Positions 34,425-45,479 of a stretch of DNA of 64,000 nt are shown in pieces. The notes beneath the pieces were generated by a model. It did no database searches and was not told the origin of the DNA. It worked only from the letters and a program-made list of their open reading frames with translations. Positions within the stretch are counted from its first letter, which is position 1. Every line of letters starts with the position of its first letter. Source of the stretch: Euphorbia lathyris (lineage: Eukaryota > Streptophyta > Magnoliopsida > Malpighiales > Euphorbiaceae). Location: NCBI RefSeq assembly GCF_963576675.1, contig NC_088913.1, forward strand, positions 26,367,001-26,431,000, in the 5' to 3' direction. The position numbers were made by a program, and so were the translations under genes.

Positions 34425-35235
34425 GATCAATTTTAACCGTTTATTATCGAAGTGCAGATTTAGCCTAACGTATGAAATTGTGCAAATTTAACACTAACAT
34501 TTTAATATAATAACAAAAAAATATGAAATTGATTTAATTTATCGACAAACTGATTTAGAAGGTCTGATGTGACTAAATAACAGTCAAACAAGTGTTTTCA
34601 AATTTTCGATAGTGTCCATTAAAAGTGATCTCGCGTGGAAATGTTAATGTTAAATTTGCACAATTTCATACGTTAGGGCTAAATCTGCACTTCGCTTGAA
34701 ACGTTACGGCTAAATCTGCACTTCGCTTAAAACATTAAAGTTAAATATTTAGTACATTACTAAAAAAAAATATTTGGTGCATTAATAACACCAACAATTT
34801 CAAAAAAAATTGTGATTCATTTATATGTAGCAGGTTTAGTTTTTTTAAACTGTCAAAAATATTTTACTGTGTTATTAATATAGTTAAAAAAAGTATGAAA
34901 CTACTTCAATTTATTGACAAACTGGTTTAGAAGGTTTGATGTAGCTGAATATCAGTCAAAAATGTCTTTTCAAATTTTTGGTTGCGCGTGGTTAAAATTG
35001 ATTTTGCTTGAAAACGTTACGGTTAAATTTGCATAATTTCATATGTTGGGGCTAAATCAGTATTTCGCTTAAACGTCAAGGTTAAATTTATACAATTTCA
35101 TACATTAGGGCTAACTCTGCACTTCTGTTGAAATGTTAGGGTTAAATTTGCACAATTTCATACGTTAGTAATGCACTAAATATTTAACCGTAACATTTCA
35201 AATGAAGTGCAGATTTAGTCATAACGTATAAAATT
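34425..35235. repeat. reiterated GCACTTCGCTT / CAATTTCATACGTTAG repeat
   Basis: Phrases such as AAATTTGCACAATTTCATAC and GGGCTAAATCTGCACTTCGC recur in direct and inverted orientation at least eight times. One inverted end is beyond the LINE insertion (41415 onward). It probably represents one or more overlapping inverted-repeat elements. The LINE at 35252 inserted in it. Confidence 0.6.
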
Positions 35236-35297
35236 ATACAAATTTAACTCTTTTTTTTTTGTAAGAAAGGAAGAAACAAAAACAAACAAACAAAAAC

Positions 35298-38200
35298 CTA
35301 ACCCGGGATCAGTCTAGGAAGACTGATCCCAATCCTATCCTCAAGAAGAGAAGGTAAGAGAAAAGAAGGAGGAACGGAAAGGGTAGAAACACCTAACATC
35401 CCCCCATGCCCAGCAGCTGCCAAGCGATCCGCCACGCGGTTTTGCTCCCTATAAATATGGGAGAAGGTAAGAGAATCGAAGACAGGACGAAGCCTCAAGA
35501 TGGCTTTAATGAGATTCTGACTCTTAAGACAAACAACCTGTCTATCCGAAATCCTGTTGATAGCCTCCAAATTGTCAGACTCCACCGAAAGTCTTTTAAC
35601 ACCCATGCGAATGGCGAGTTTAATGCCAGACAAGATCCCCCAGAGCTCCGCAGTAAAGGAGGAGCCCGTACCTAAGTTATGGGTAAACCTAGCCAGCCAG
35701 GCGCCACCAGCATCCCGAAGAACTCCACCAGCAGCAATTCTGCCATTACTAAGGCAGGAGCCATCCGTATTCAACTTGACAACCCCTTCCCTGGGCTTCC
35801 TCCAACCAAATAACTGGACCTCTTTAACCGGAGAGGGGTGAACCAGGGGCTCTCCTTCAAAACTCTTTGTAATAACAGAGAGTTTTTTCGAGAAGTAAAA
35901 TCGGAGGTCAGGAATAAAGACAGTCTTCTCAGCAAATAACTCTTCATTCCTCCATTTCCACATTTGGTGACAAATAATAGCGAAGAGAATAGCCCCGTGC
36001 TCCATACTGGCCAACAAATTCCCATTAACGCCTTCAGAGAACCAGTCAATATCAGAGAACCCCATAAAGGAAGGAAGGATGTGGTGAGGAAGGACCCCTT
36101 CCCAAACCTTTCTACTATTCGGGCAATCCCTCAAAGCATGGCACAAGGTTTCCACATGGCCGCTGCATCTGCTACAGGCACCAGATACAACCAAGTGCCT
36201 TCTGTGTCTATCTGCATTCGTGAGGAGCCTGTCTTTGACTCCCAGCCATAGGAAACTCCTAATACGGTAGGGGACTTTGAGGGCCCAAATGGACTTCCAA
36301 ATTTCCAAGGGAGGATCAGCCCTATTAGGGGTAAAAGCTTCATAGGCCGATTTGCAAGAATAAGAACCATTATTAGTCAAGGCCCAGCAGTGTCTGTCCT
36401 TATCCTCCTCCTGATTACTAATCTTCACACCTCTAATATTAAGGAGGGTCTCCAGGCTAAGAAAGGAGTCGAACTTAGACCAGATCCAGTCTCCCTCCGA
36501 GTCCACCACATCAGCAATTCTCCAGGAGAGGAGAATATTCGGCGGAGGGGCGATGCACACCTCAATCAACGGTTTGTCACCAATCCAGGTGTCATACCAG
36601 AAACTAATGGATCTCCCATTACCCACCTCCAAGCCAATCCCCATACAGAACTCAGCAAAAACAGCACTAAACCCTTTCCAGAGGAAGGAACAGCTGACAA
36701 CCCTCTCCTTCGGGCCACCAAAGATTCTATCTTTCCTATACTTGCCGCACAGAAGATGAACCCAAAGGGAGGAGGGGGATTGCCACATTCTCCAAAGAAG
36801 CTTCATTAACAGGACTTTATTATTGTCCTTAGCTTGCCTTATACCAAGACCCCCCCTGCTCTTAGGCTGGCAGGCTTCCTTCCAAGGGACCAGGTGAATC
36901 TTCCTCCCATCCCCAGACTCTCCCCATAGAAAACGCCGATTAATTTTATCAAGGTCGTTGAGGACCGGCTCAGGGAGCTTACAGGCTTGCATGATGTGAT
37001 TTGGAGCAGCGCAGTTGATAGACTGGATTAAAGTAAGACGACCTGCAAAGGAAAGAGAATTATCTTTTCAGCTAGCACACAAACCGTTAGATTTGTCCAA
37101 AATGTCTTTAAAAGAGGCTTTGGACACCCTGTCACTATGAAGAGGGACCCCAAGGTATTTCCCAAACGATTGAGTCAGGGGAATTCCAGACATCTCACTC
37201 AGTCTTCTACACAAGCTATTATCCATATTCTTGGAACAAAGCATACGAGATTTATGGATGTTAATCTTCTGGCCAGAAGCCTCACAAAAGCAGTCGAGGA
37301 TATCCATCACAGCCTTAATTTGTTCCTCATTACCCTCCACAAAAAGCATGACATCATCAGTAAAAAGTAAATGGGTAACAGGGGGGCAATGTCTGTTGAT
37401 GGAAACAGGGTGGAGAGTCCCTTTGCTCACCGCCTCTTGGATCAGGTGAGACAATCTTTCCATGGCAATAACAAAAAGGAAGGGGCTCATAGGATCCCCT
37501 TGACGAATACCCCTGGATGGAGAGAACTCATCCGACATATCCCCATTGATCATAACCTGGAAAACAGGAGAGGAGATACACTTTCCAATCAAATTCCTCC
37601 AGTTCTCCGGGATACCAGCTTTGGCTAAACTATCCAGAAGAAAGCTCCAGTTCAACCTATCATAGGCTTTCTCCAGATCCAGCTTGAGAGCCACGATCCC
37701 TTTCTTGCCTTTCTTAATCTTCATAGAATGGACAACCTCCTGGGCAATAACAACGTTATCCATTAATTGTCTTCCAGGAACAAAGCTCCCTTGATTTTGG
37801 CTGATAATATCCGGAAGGATCTTCCGGATTCTATTAGCCACAATCTTAGTAATAGCTTTATACAAGACATTACAAAAACTGATGGGTCTCATCTGGAGAA
37901 AGGAAGAAGGCTTGGCAACCTTAGGAATCAAGACAAGGAGGGTTTTATTAACCAAACTGATATCGTTCGAACCACCAAAGACACCTAACACAAAGCTATA
38001 TATACCCTCTTTAACAGTGTCCTAGTGTTTATGATAGAAACTAGCGGGGATACCATCAATACCAGGAGCCTTAGTGGAACCGATGCTGGAGAAGGCCAGA
38101 TCAATCTCTTTAAGCTCAATGGCATGGAAAGCATTATTAATAGCATCCTCCCCCAAACGAGGAAAGGAAATGCCAGAGTGGGCACTCTCTAGGTCCACAG

Positions 38201-39400
38201 CTTCCTCTCTGAACAGGTCCTTGTAGAAATCAAGGGCAAGGCGCCGAATGTCCTCCTCCTCAAAAATCCACTCACCACTGGCGTCTTTAATAGCCTCGAT
38301 CCTATTTCGCTGTCTCCTAATGATCATTGAGAGGTGGAAAAACCTGGTATTCCGGTCCCCGTCTTGAATCCAAGCCTTCCTAGATTTCTGGAACCACAGA
38401 AGCTCTTCCTGTCTAAGCACAGCTTCCAACTCGTTCTGAAGAGCTCTTAGGTGACCATTCAGGCTATGATCAAAACGAACCTCCAAGCAACGCTGAACAC
38501 CTTCCATTCTCCTCAAGAGTTTGTTCTTCCTCCTGATAATATGACCAAAAGTATTTTTATTCCAAACAGCCACATTCCTCCTGAATTCCTCAGTAGCGAG
38601 GAGAACATCAGAGTGGGGATGCCAATTGCTTTTAACGAAATCCTTAAACTCGGGGTGAGACTCCCAAGCCACCAGATACCTAAAAGGTCTATTACCTTTC
38701 AGCCGATTTCCTTAGACCAAATTAATGAGGATAGGGCAATGGTCTGAGTGACGGAAAGGGAGATTAAGTACCTTGACCTCAGGAAACCTATAAATCGCTG
38801 CAACATTAGCGTACACCTTATCCAACCTAACAAACACACTATTCCTTTTCCAAGTAAATTTGTGGCCAGCAGCACCCAGGTCCGAAAGCCCGCACATATC
38901 CATACTTTGCTTATGATTAAGACACCGGTTCACATAATGATTACCCCCTCCTCTCTGATCACTCAAGAGGGCAATGTCATTAAAATCCCCGGCAACCAAC
39001 CACGCCTCCACCATGTTAGAGCTAAAAGAATGAAGGATCTCCCACATCCTTCTTCGGTTAGTCGAAACAGGATCAGCATAGACGAAGGTAATAAGGAAGG
39101 GTTTATTACCCGGGTAACACACCTTACTATGGATGAATTGACTGTCCATAGTAACAATATCAATATTGACTTGACCTGGCTTCCAAAAGAGCCAAATCCC
39201 CCCTGCCCGGCCAGTAGCCTCCGACCTGACGCAATTCCAATTTTTAAACTTTCTAACCACCTCATCTGCTTTGGCTCCACTAACCTTGGTCTCAAGAAGG
39301 ACAAAGCAGGAAGGGTTAAACTGTTTAATGAGATCATTGACATGAATGCGGGTAGCCTTGCTCGCCGCATCTCTAACATTCCAAACAAAGAAGTCTCATC
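35298..39400 (-). pseudogene. LINE ORF2: endonuclease, RT, zinc region, RNase H
   Basis: Read from right to left. The APE-type endonuclease has VWNVRDAASKATRIH near its start, GDFND, and SDHCPI at ~38745. Reverse transcriptase has KAPGIDGIP, LDLEKAYDRLNW, RQGDPMSPFLF and FTDDVMLF (one residue from the usual FADD). A zinc-containing region follows (CSRCSGHVETLCHAL), then RNase H (LNTDGS, AELWGI, ESDNLEAI). The frame ends PRLIPG. Three in-frame stops break it: 38712-38714, 38022-38024 and 37068-37070. The last two fall where Trp would fit (HKH-stop-DTVKEG and CAS-stop-KDNSLSF), so they look like TGG to TAG or TGA changes. No ATG is evident at the start, and ORF1 ends ~30 bp upstream. Confidence 0.88.
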
Positions 39401-39432
39401 AGAGGGGGAGACTACAGACGCAGACCCAAACC

Positions 39433-41373
39433 CTAGATCAGGTATTTGTTCGGGGCTCCGGAGAGCCTAGAGGCGGTCCCAGAAGGACCCCTTTTATCCA
39501 AAGAATTCAAACCATGAAGGTTATTTTTAGGTTTCCCTTTGGGATTCTTCATGTTTAACTTACTCACTCCTATAGTCTTACCAATAGGAGCATCAACAGG
39601 AGGATGTAGAGTACTTGCCTCCCTACTCAAACCCTTCCCAACTGACAGGATAGACTGGGGAATCTCTTTGCCTTTAGCAGAAGCATTAGAGACAAAGAGA
39701 GGATTAATAGAATTACCCAGACTAGAGGCATGCTCTACCGACTCCAGACCAGGCATGCTTAAATCAATCTGCTTATCAGAAGGATCTGAGTCCTGATCTT
39801 CCTCCATAGACAAAACACCGAACCTTGACCCGGAACCCGAAGCTGAGTCCACTCCAGTCTCAATCCCCTTCTTAATATCCGGGGGTCTGACCTTGATCTC
39901 AGGAGCAATTTGGAGAGTAGTCATCTTCGTACTGATATCTGGTGAATGATTAGCATTAACATTAGCCCGTGGCTTCCTTCTCACTGGCCTCTTGGCAAGC
40001 ATCCATGGGCCAAAGCTCCTTACTTCCCCTTGACTCTTCTCAGCTTCGCCTATGATAGGTTGCACCAACTCCTCCACGTCCTTCCTCCTCTTAGGACAAC
40101 CCTCAAGGGTATGGCCAAACATACCACATTCATAGCAGATGTTGTGTATACCTTCATATTCAATATGATAGACCTTGTTCTGAGTACAGAACTGAGAAAG
40201 AAGAGGCTTAGCGAGATCAATATCAATACAGACCCTGGCAAACTTGCCTCTCACTGCCCCAATGGTAGTCTTATCAACATGGTGGACTTTCCCAACAAGG
40301 CTACCAATCTTGTTCAGGAACCTATCACTGTAGTATTCAAGAGGTAGGCCTGGGAACCTAACCCAAGTAAGGATCCTGTTAACAGAGCAATCATGGGGAT
40401 CAAAATTTGGGACCCAATGTCTCAGAGCCAACACATGATTAGAGATAATATACGGACCACCATTCACAACAGCATTGAAATCCTCAGCCCTTGTGAATTT
40501 AATGACATAATAGTCATTTTCAAGGTCTGTGATAGTAACCTTTCCTTTCTTTGCCCATTGAGCCTGGATCCTCTGGGCAAAATAATTGAAACTGATCCTT
40601 TTCCCCAACACAGTGACGATTAAAGCCAATTTCCACTTCGATCTCATGACCCGCTTGTCATCTGAGGACAGCCGGATCCTAGGACACAGCGGGTTATCAG
40701 GCTCTCCATCCTCAGAATCGGAATCAGAGAGAAAATCCCCGGAATCATTCTCAAAAGCATCCACCTCCATCATGGGATCCTCCTCTGACACCCCTAGCAA
40801 CTTATCCCTCCAGGAGGGGCCTCCCAAATCCACGGAAACTCCCGCTTGAGCGGCTTGCGCAGTCTGTGCGGCTTGCGCGGCCTGCGCGGCCAACGAAAGT
40901 CGCACGGCATGCTCATCCTGCTGGGGAGAGACGGCCGGTACTCCCTGTGGCCCAAGCACTAGAAGCGGCCCTCTAACTCCGGAATCATGCGCGCGTCCCT
41001 CCGTGAAAAACGAGTCCAGGGCCGCGGCCGCGGCACCAACACCTTCCAGCCCCCGATCGGCCGCCGCATCCCTAGAAGCCCCCAACGGCACCGACGCACC
41101 CCTGGCACCCCCCGTCGAAACCGCCGGATCCGCCTCCCCACCATCCACCCACTCCGATCTACTCCTATCCCTCGACCGATCCCTCCGAATCTCGCTGCTC
41201 CGCCTCCTCCCCCGAGGAGATCCCTCGGATCTCCCATCATCCGCCGCCGCCCACGCCTCATCGATCCCGGAGTCATTGCCCCGCCCGCGCCCCGCCACCA
41301 CCAGATCCGACACAGGCCAGCCGCCTGCCTTCACCGACCCATCCCCCTTAACCTTCACGATCGCCTTGGTCAT
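39433..41373 (-). CDS. LINE ORF1, gag-like RNA-binding protein
   Basis: A 646-residue open frame starting ATGACCAAGGCG, close to the 5' end of the element. The N-terminal ~220 residues are Gly/Arg/Asp/Ala-rich and encoded by very GC-rich DNA. A DUF4283-like domain follows (LGKRISFNYFAQRIQAQW, GPYIISNHVLALRHW, WVRFPGLPLEYY). A CCHC zinc knuckle CYECGMFGHTLEGC lies at ~413-426, followed by a long charged C-terminus. This order is standard for plant L1 ORF1. The product would bind its own RNA for retrotransposition. Reading frames on the opposite strand in the GC-rich part are shadows. Confidence 0.9.
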   Translation of the reverse strand: MTKAIVKVKGDGSVKAGGWPVSDLVVAGRGRGNDSGIDEAWAAADDGRSEGSPRGRRRSSEIRRDRSRDRSRSEWVDGGEADPAVSTGGARGASVPLGASRDAAADRGLEGVGAAAAALDSFFTEGRAHDSGVRGPLLVLGPQGVPAVSPQQDEHAVRLSLAAQAAQAAQTAQAAQAGVSVDLGGPSWRDKLLGVSEEDPMMEVDAFENDSGDFLSDSDSEDGEPDNPLCPRIRLSSDDKRVMRSKWKLALIVTVLGKRISFNYFAQRIQAQWAKKGKVTITDLENDYYVIKFTRAEDFNAVVNGGPYIISNHVLALRHWVPNFDPHDCSVNRILTWVRFPGLPLEYYSDRFLNKIGSLVGKVHHVDKTTIGAVRGKFARVCIDIDLAKPLLSQFCTQNKVYHIEYEGIHNICYECGMFGHTLEGCPKRRKDVEELVQPIIGEAEKSQGEVRSFGPWMLAKRPVRRKPRANVNANHSPDISTKMTTLQIAPEIKVRPPDIKKGIETGVDSASGSGSRFGVLSMEEDQDSDPSDKQIDLSMPGLESVEHASSLGNSINPLFVSNASAKGKEIPQSILSVGKGLSREASTLHPPVDAPIGKTIGVSKLNMKNPKGKPKNNLHGLNSLDKRGPSGTASRLSGAPNKYLI

Positions 41374-41430
41374 CGCCGAGAGAGAGAGCTAAAAAAATGC
41401 ATTTAATTGTAATCATACAAATTTAACTCT

Positions 41431-42260
41431 AATCTTACGGTTATAATTTTATTTTTATTTTTATAATATAATAAATTTTAAAATTTTATTATATAAGTTT
41501 TAAAAAATTATTACATAAAAAAATGTAAAATTGGTTAATTTTTTTTTTAATTATTATAAATTTTGGACAGTGGCGCCCTTTGTGGGATTCCTGTCAACAT
41601 ACTCATTACGGTACATATGGCACCGTAATGGGTAATATAATATTAATTTTTTTTTTTACTTTATTGACCATGGTTGGAAATAGCCCATTTTAGGAGAATA
41701 TATCCCAACCAGGTCTAATAGAGTAATTTTTTTTAAAATGGCCCCGAACAAGGGGTTAATCCAAGGTATGGGTGCTCAATGTCTTTTATTGTTCCATTTT
41801 AAATAGATAATGTAACAAATCTATTTCATATATTCGTCATCGTACAATGTAAATTAAACTAAATTAAAAGATGTTTGATTGTTACTTTTCATGTTTCTGT
41901 TTGCCTTTTCACTTAAAAAAGAAGAATTTTAGATATTTGGTTAGTGACCACATGTTTATATTTTACACATAAAAATATAGTCATTTACAAAAGTATGGAA
42001 GCATTTAGAGAATCTGTCTGATTCTATCTCTATTTGTTCCGTTTGAAGAAAGGAAGGATCCTAAAGAATCAATATTTCTTTTAGTTGTTGAATCTTTTTT
42101 GATTGATCAATATATGATATTTTTACTTTTTGGAAAAACAACTTTTTCCAATAGCAAATAGTAAACCATAACACAAAACAACAAACAACAAAAACAAAAA
42201 GTAGGTAAAACAAACGGACCCTAGATCCAAAAAAAATAAAATAAAAATATATAGAATAAA
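41431..42260. other. AT-rich intergenic with old repeats
   Basis: No gene. The first ~320 bp continue the repeat interrupted by the LINE. 41860-42225 has imperfect inverted ends (TGTTTGATTGTTACTTTT and AAAACAAACGGACCC). Similar stretches recur near 48330-48410 and 55010-55140, suggesting an old dispersed MITE. Confidence 0.35.
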
Positions 42261-42902
42261 GGTTTAATGCTTCTCCAGTCCCCTTAACTTGTTCAAATTG
42301 GTCATTTTACTCCTCCAACTCATCGAATGTCCTATTTACCCCATTAACTCCATAAAAATGGTATTTCTCACCCCCTTAACTTGTCCAAATTTGTCATTTT
42401 ACCCATTCTCAACTCATCGAATATCTTATTTACCCCCTCAACTCCATAAAAGTGGTATTTCTCACCACTTATGATCCTATTTACCCTCTTAACTCCATAA
42501 AAATGGTATTCCGTATCCCTTTATAGTAGTTAAAAAAGTTGAAAAGAGAAAGAACGAATAAAAAACACAAATAACAAGAATATTAATATAAACAAGTTAA
42601 ATACATTATATGTAGGGATAATGTATCAAAATAGGCTTATGATTTTTGGGGAAGTATCAATTTAGGTTCCACTTACAAAATAGCATAAATATAGGTCTAA
42701 TGGAGTTAAGGGGGTAAATAGAACATTTTATGAGTTGGGGGGTAAATAGAACATTTTATGAGTTGGGGGGATAAATGGACAAGTTGATGGGGTGAGAAAT
42801 ACCACTTTTATGGGGTTAAATGAGTAAATAGGACATTCGATGAGTTAAGGAGATAAAATGACCAATTTGAATAAGTTAAGGGGGCTGGGGAAGCATTAGC
42901 CC
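42261..42902. mobile_element. Mutator-type MITE with internal tandem units
   Basis: Ends GGTTTAATGCTTCTCCAGTC and the complement of GGGCTAATGCTTCCCCAGCC. The 9-bp flanks TAGAATAAA (42252-42260) and AAGAATAAA (42903-42911) differ at one base. Inside, a unit containing CTCATCGAATGTCCTATTTA and AACTCCATAAAAATGGTATT is repeated several times at each end, giving very long terminal inverted repeats. Confidence 0.82.
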
Positions 42903-42911
42903 AAGAATAAA

Positions 42912-43282
42912 TTAATGAGAAAAAAAGATCATGAATGAATGAAAGATGACAAATTTCTATTTTTATAATAAAAATAAGAAAGTAAAATCAAACTTACAAT
43001 GGGATAACATTTTAATGTTAGGATAAGGTGCAAAAAATGCCCATAATATACAATTTTATCTTTAACATTTAAAATTGTACAATTTTAGTCATAACGTTGG
43101 CAGCCAACTAATAGCAATTTCTCCTCTAATGTTCGCAAGTTGGATCAATTTCAGACATTATTATATATTATATAAAACACATATATTTTGTTCTTTATTG
43201 TACACCAATTTGATATTAGTTGGTTCTGAAAAAAATATTTAATATTTTCTGTGATTTAATAATGATAACGAAGATTAATATT
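42912..43282. other. AT-rich spacer, possible old Mutator-type end
   Basis: No gene. GGATAAGGTGCAAAAAATGC (43021 onward) resembles transposon termini and has a weak inverted counterpart near 44290-44335. The evidence is too weak to define an element. Confidence 0.3.
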
Positions 43283-43435
43283 TCCTCTTGTCTCTATTTT
43301 CTTGTCTCCCCCTAATTTCGTTTTGTCTTTGCTTTCTGAAGATAATGTGGGAGTTAGCTTTTCTAGGCTAATCCCGGGCTATCTTGTTGTGGTGTTTTAT
43401 TTTTACTTTCTTTTCCCTACAAAAAAAAATTTAAA
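43283..43435 (+). mobile_element. LINE 3' end fragment
   Basis: The plus strand reads LLSEDNVGVSFSRLIPGYLV, matching the conserved C-terminus of L1-type ORF2 (compare LLEDRIGISLPRLIPG in the LINE at 35298). A short T-rich 3' UTR and an A run (43420-43429) follow. It is a severely 5'-truncated insertion. Confidence 0.65.
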
Positions 43436-43475
43436 TAAATTTGGTGAAATATTTGAATTTTTTTTTTGTCAAACT

Positions 43476-44115
43476 TTTTTTTTTTTAAAGAAATGCTTGT
43501 AATTTCATTAGATAAAACATAAAGAAGTACAAGAAGCAAAATGTAAGAAATAAAACCTCACATGATTACAGACTAAAACAAATACAATATCCACGAAGGG
43601 ATAAAAATGACTACAAAGAGCAAAAAGAGCCCATAAATGGCACAAAAAACACAAAACAACAATATATTTCTCGTTAATCCAAATCTGTAGAAAGACATAT
43701 GCAATCCAAACTTCATCCTTTAAACCATTCCGAACATTCGGATCTGAGTCCTTTTTTGTTGCAACCGCGTAGATTTATTGATCTACGGACAAGATAAATC
43801 ATTTTCGCTCTACCTAAATCCGAAAAAAACATAAACGACAGAATAATAGAGAACATATACAATCAAGACGGATAAAGAGTTCCGAAGAAATATATGAACA
43901 CAAACTAAAAAGACAATAAAAAAACATAAACCTAACCCGATGTGAGGAGGAAGAAGGAAGATCCTTCATCCTCCTCAAATGAGATCAACAAAATAGAAAG
44001 ATTGACAGAACAAGGGGAGAGGAAGGAAGAAGAAAAGGATGAGGAGTTTTTTTTTTTGTTTTCTGCAGAGAGAATTTCAGTTTTTTCTCAACTGCTAAAA
44101 GAGAATTGCGTAGTA
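43476..44115 (-). mobile_element. ~0.6-kb non-autonomous retroposon, copy 1
   Basis: The left edge is a T run (poly-A tail on the minus strand). Both sides carry TTTTTTGTCAAACT (43462-43475 and 44116-44129), a 14-bp target duplication. It is collinear with copy 2, sharing for example AAACCTAACCCG, GAGGAGGAAGAAGGAA and ATCCGAAAAA. It has no protein-coding domain. The type (deleted LINE derivative or large SINE) is unresolved. Confidence 0.72.
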
Positions 44116-44346
44116 TTTTTTGTCAAACTCTTACAAAATACTGTATATTTTTAATTTTTTATAAAAATGTTTACATCTAATAATATGTTTGTGATTAGTT
44201 ATTAATGAGTTATAAAATGACACAGTTTGATGAATAACTTTTCAAATTAATCAAACTTGTTAATATTAGGGGTACAATTTCTCTTAACGATCAGCATTTG
44301 AAAGTAAAATTGATAATCGTTGTAAATATTATGAGTATTTTTTTTT

Positions 44347-44919
44347 GATGAAAATGTATATATCTTCATTAGATACGAAAACAACAAGTATAACAAGAAA
44401 CGAGAAAGGTAAAAAATCTTACAAAATCCACAATGGGACGAAAATGACTACAAATAGCATAAAAACTACAAAGAGCATAAAAAACCATAAAAGGTACAAA
44501 ACCAACAAAAAAACAAAAAAACATATACTTCATTGAAATCCAAATCCGCAGAAAAGCAACTACAACCGAATCTTCATCATTTAGGCCCTTTCGAACATTT
44601 CGATCTCAGTCCTTTCGTTTGTTGCATCCACGTAGATATATTGATCCACGTATAAAATAAATCGTTTCCGCTCTTGCTAAATCCGAAAAAGGTATAAACA
44701 GTAGAATAATCGAGAACAGATACAATTCAAACGGATAGAGAGATGCAATAAAATATATAAACACTGATCGAAAAAAAATACAAAACCTAACCCGTTAAGA
44801 GGAGGAAGAAGGAACTTCCTTCTTTCTCCTTAATATAGATCCACAAAAAAGAGAAAAAACTTGAAGACAGAAAGAAGAAAGAAAGGAGAAGCGGCAATTT
44901 TTTTTCTTCCCGAGAGAGC
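44347..44919 (-). mobile_element. ~0.6-kb non-autonomous retroposon, copy 2
   Basis: Same family as copy 1, same orientation, ~230 bp to its right. The duplication is 21 bp: ATATTATGAGTA followed by nine Ts, at 44326-44346 and 44920-44940. This places the poly-A junction in a pre-existing T run, as expected for target-primed reverse transcription. The minus strand starts GCTCTCTCGGGAAG and is pyrimidine-rich. Confidence 0.75.
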
Positions 44920-44950
44920 ATATTATGAGTATTTTTTTTTAAGGGTTAGA

Positions 44951-45084
44951 CTATGCTTACTTTATTTTTGACAAAGTAAGTCTTACTTTGTTTTTTCATG
45001 GTGATAAATTTTGACAAAGTAAACTCATCAAATGGTAGAAAAAACAAAGTAAAACTTACTTCATTAAAAACAAAGTAAGCATAG
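44951..45084. mobile_element. hairpin MITE upstream of the UGT gene
   Basis: CTATGCTTACTTTATTTTTG...CTTACTTTG pairs with CAAAGTAAAACTTACTTC...CAAAGTAAGCATAG over ~48 bp per arm, leaving a ~38-bp centre. The ACAAAGTAAG core also occurs in the centre. Flanking duplication not clear. It ends ~395 bp before the UGT start codon. Confidence 0.65.
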
Positions 45085-45404
45085 AAGCCACCATCTTTTA
45101 CTGTTAATATTTCATAGAAAAAACTGGTTACTTTATATTTGGGCTTCATTTTTTTTTGGGCCTAAGGAGCTGCTCTACTGGGTAAATGCAGAACCAACTC
45201 TTGAGTGAAATAACATGAAATTTGGTGGCTAAAAATGATTCAAACCGGTGGTACAATGGAGGACTCTAGTGTCGCATATGCTCGTACAGTAATCAAACCA
45301 CCATCTCTTCCGTACTCGGATACCGTCACACATGTACGGATCAAGTGCGTGGAGAGAAAGTTTTAATTATATCTTCGCAGAGAAACGTCAAACATGAGTC
45401 ATAT

Positions 45405-45414
45405 TCATAAATAC
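45405..45414 (+). promoter_or_regulatory. possible TATA region of UGT gene
   Basis: TCATAAATAC lies ~70 bp before the ATG and is the best TATA-like sequence there. The match is weak. Confidence 0.3.
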
Positions 45415-45479
45415 TTGATGCTTACGAAATAATTATCCACTATAATTTCTTCAGCTTTGTTCTCAGATTTCAGGTTATC

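Larger units (their letters stand above)
35252..41414 (-). mobile_element. full-length L1-type LINE, ORF2 with three stops
   Basis: Minus-strand non-LTR retrotransposon of ~6.16 kb. The poly-A tail is the T run from 35252. The flanking target duplication ATACAAATTTAACTCT is perfect over 16 bp (35236-35251 and 41415-41430). It carries ORF1 (41373-39433) and ORF2 (~39400-35298). The 5' untranslated part is only ~40 bp. ORF1 is uninterrupted, whereas ORF2 stays in one frame but has three nonsense codons. The element is therefore complete in structure but inactive. Confidence 0.93.

Noticed and set aside
40959..41406. Long Pro/Arg-rich frames opposite LINE ORF1
   Set aside because: Shadow frames caused by GC-rich codons of ORF1; ORF1 has domain evidence, these have none.
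42912..44950. One Mutator-type element spanning both ~0.6-kb retroposons
   Set aside because: Weak inverted similarity between ~43021 and ~44335 was seen, but no exact ends or target duplication could be defined.
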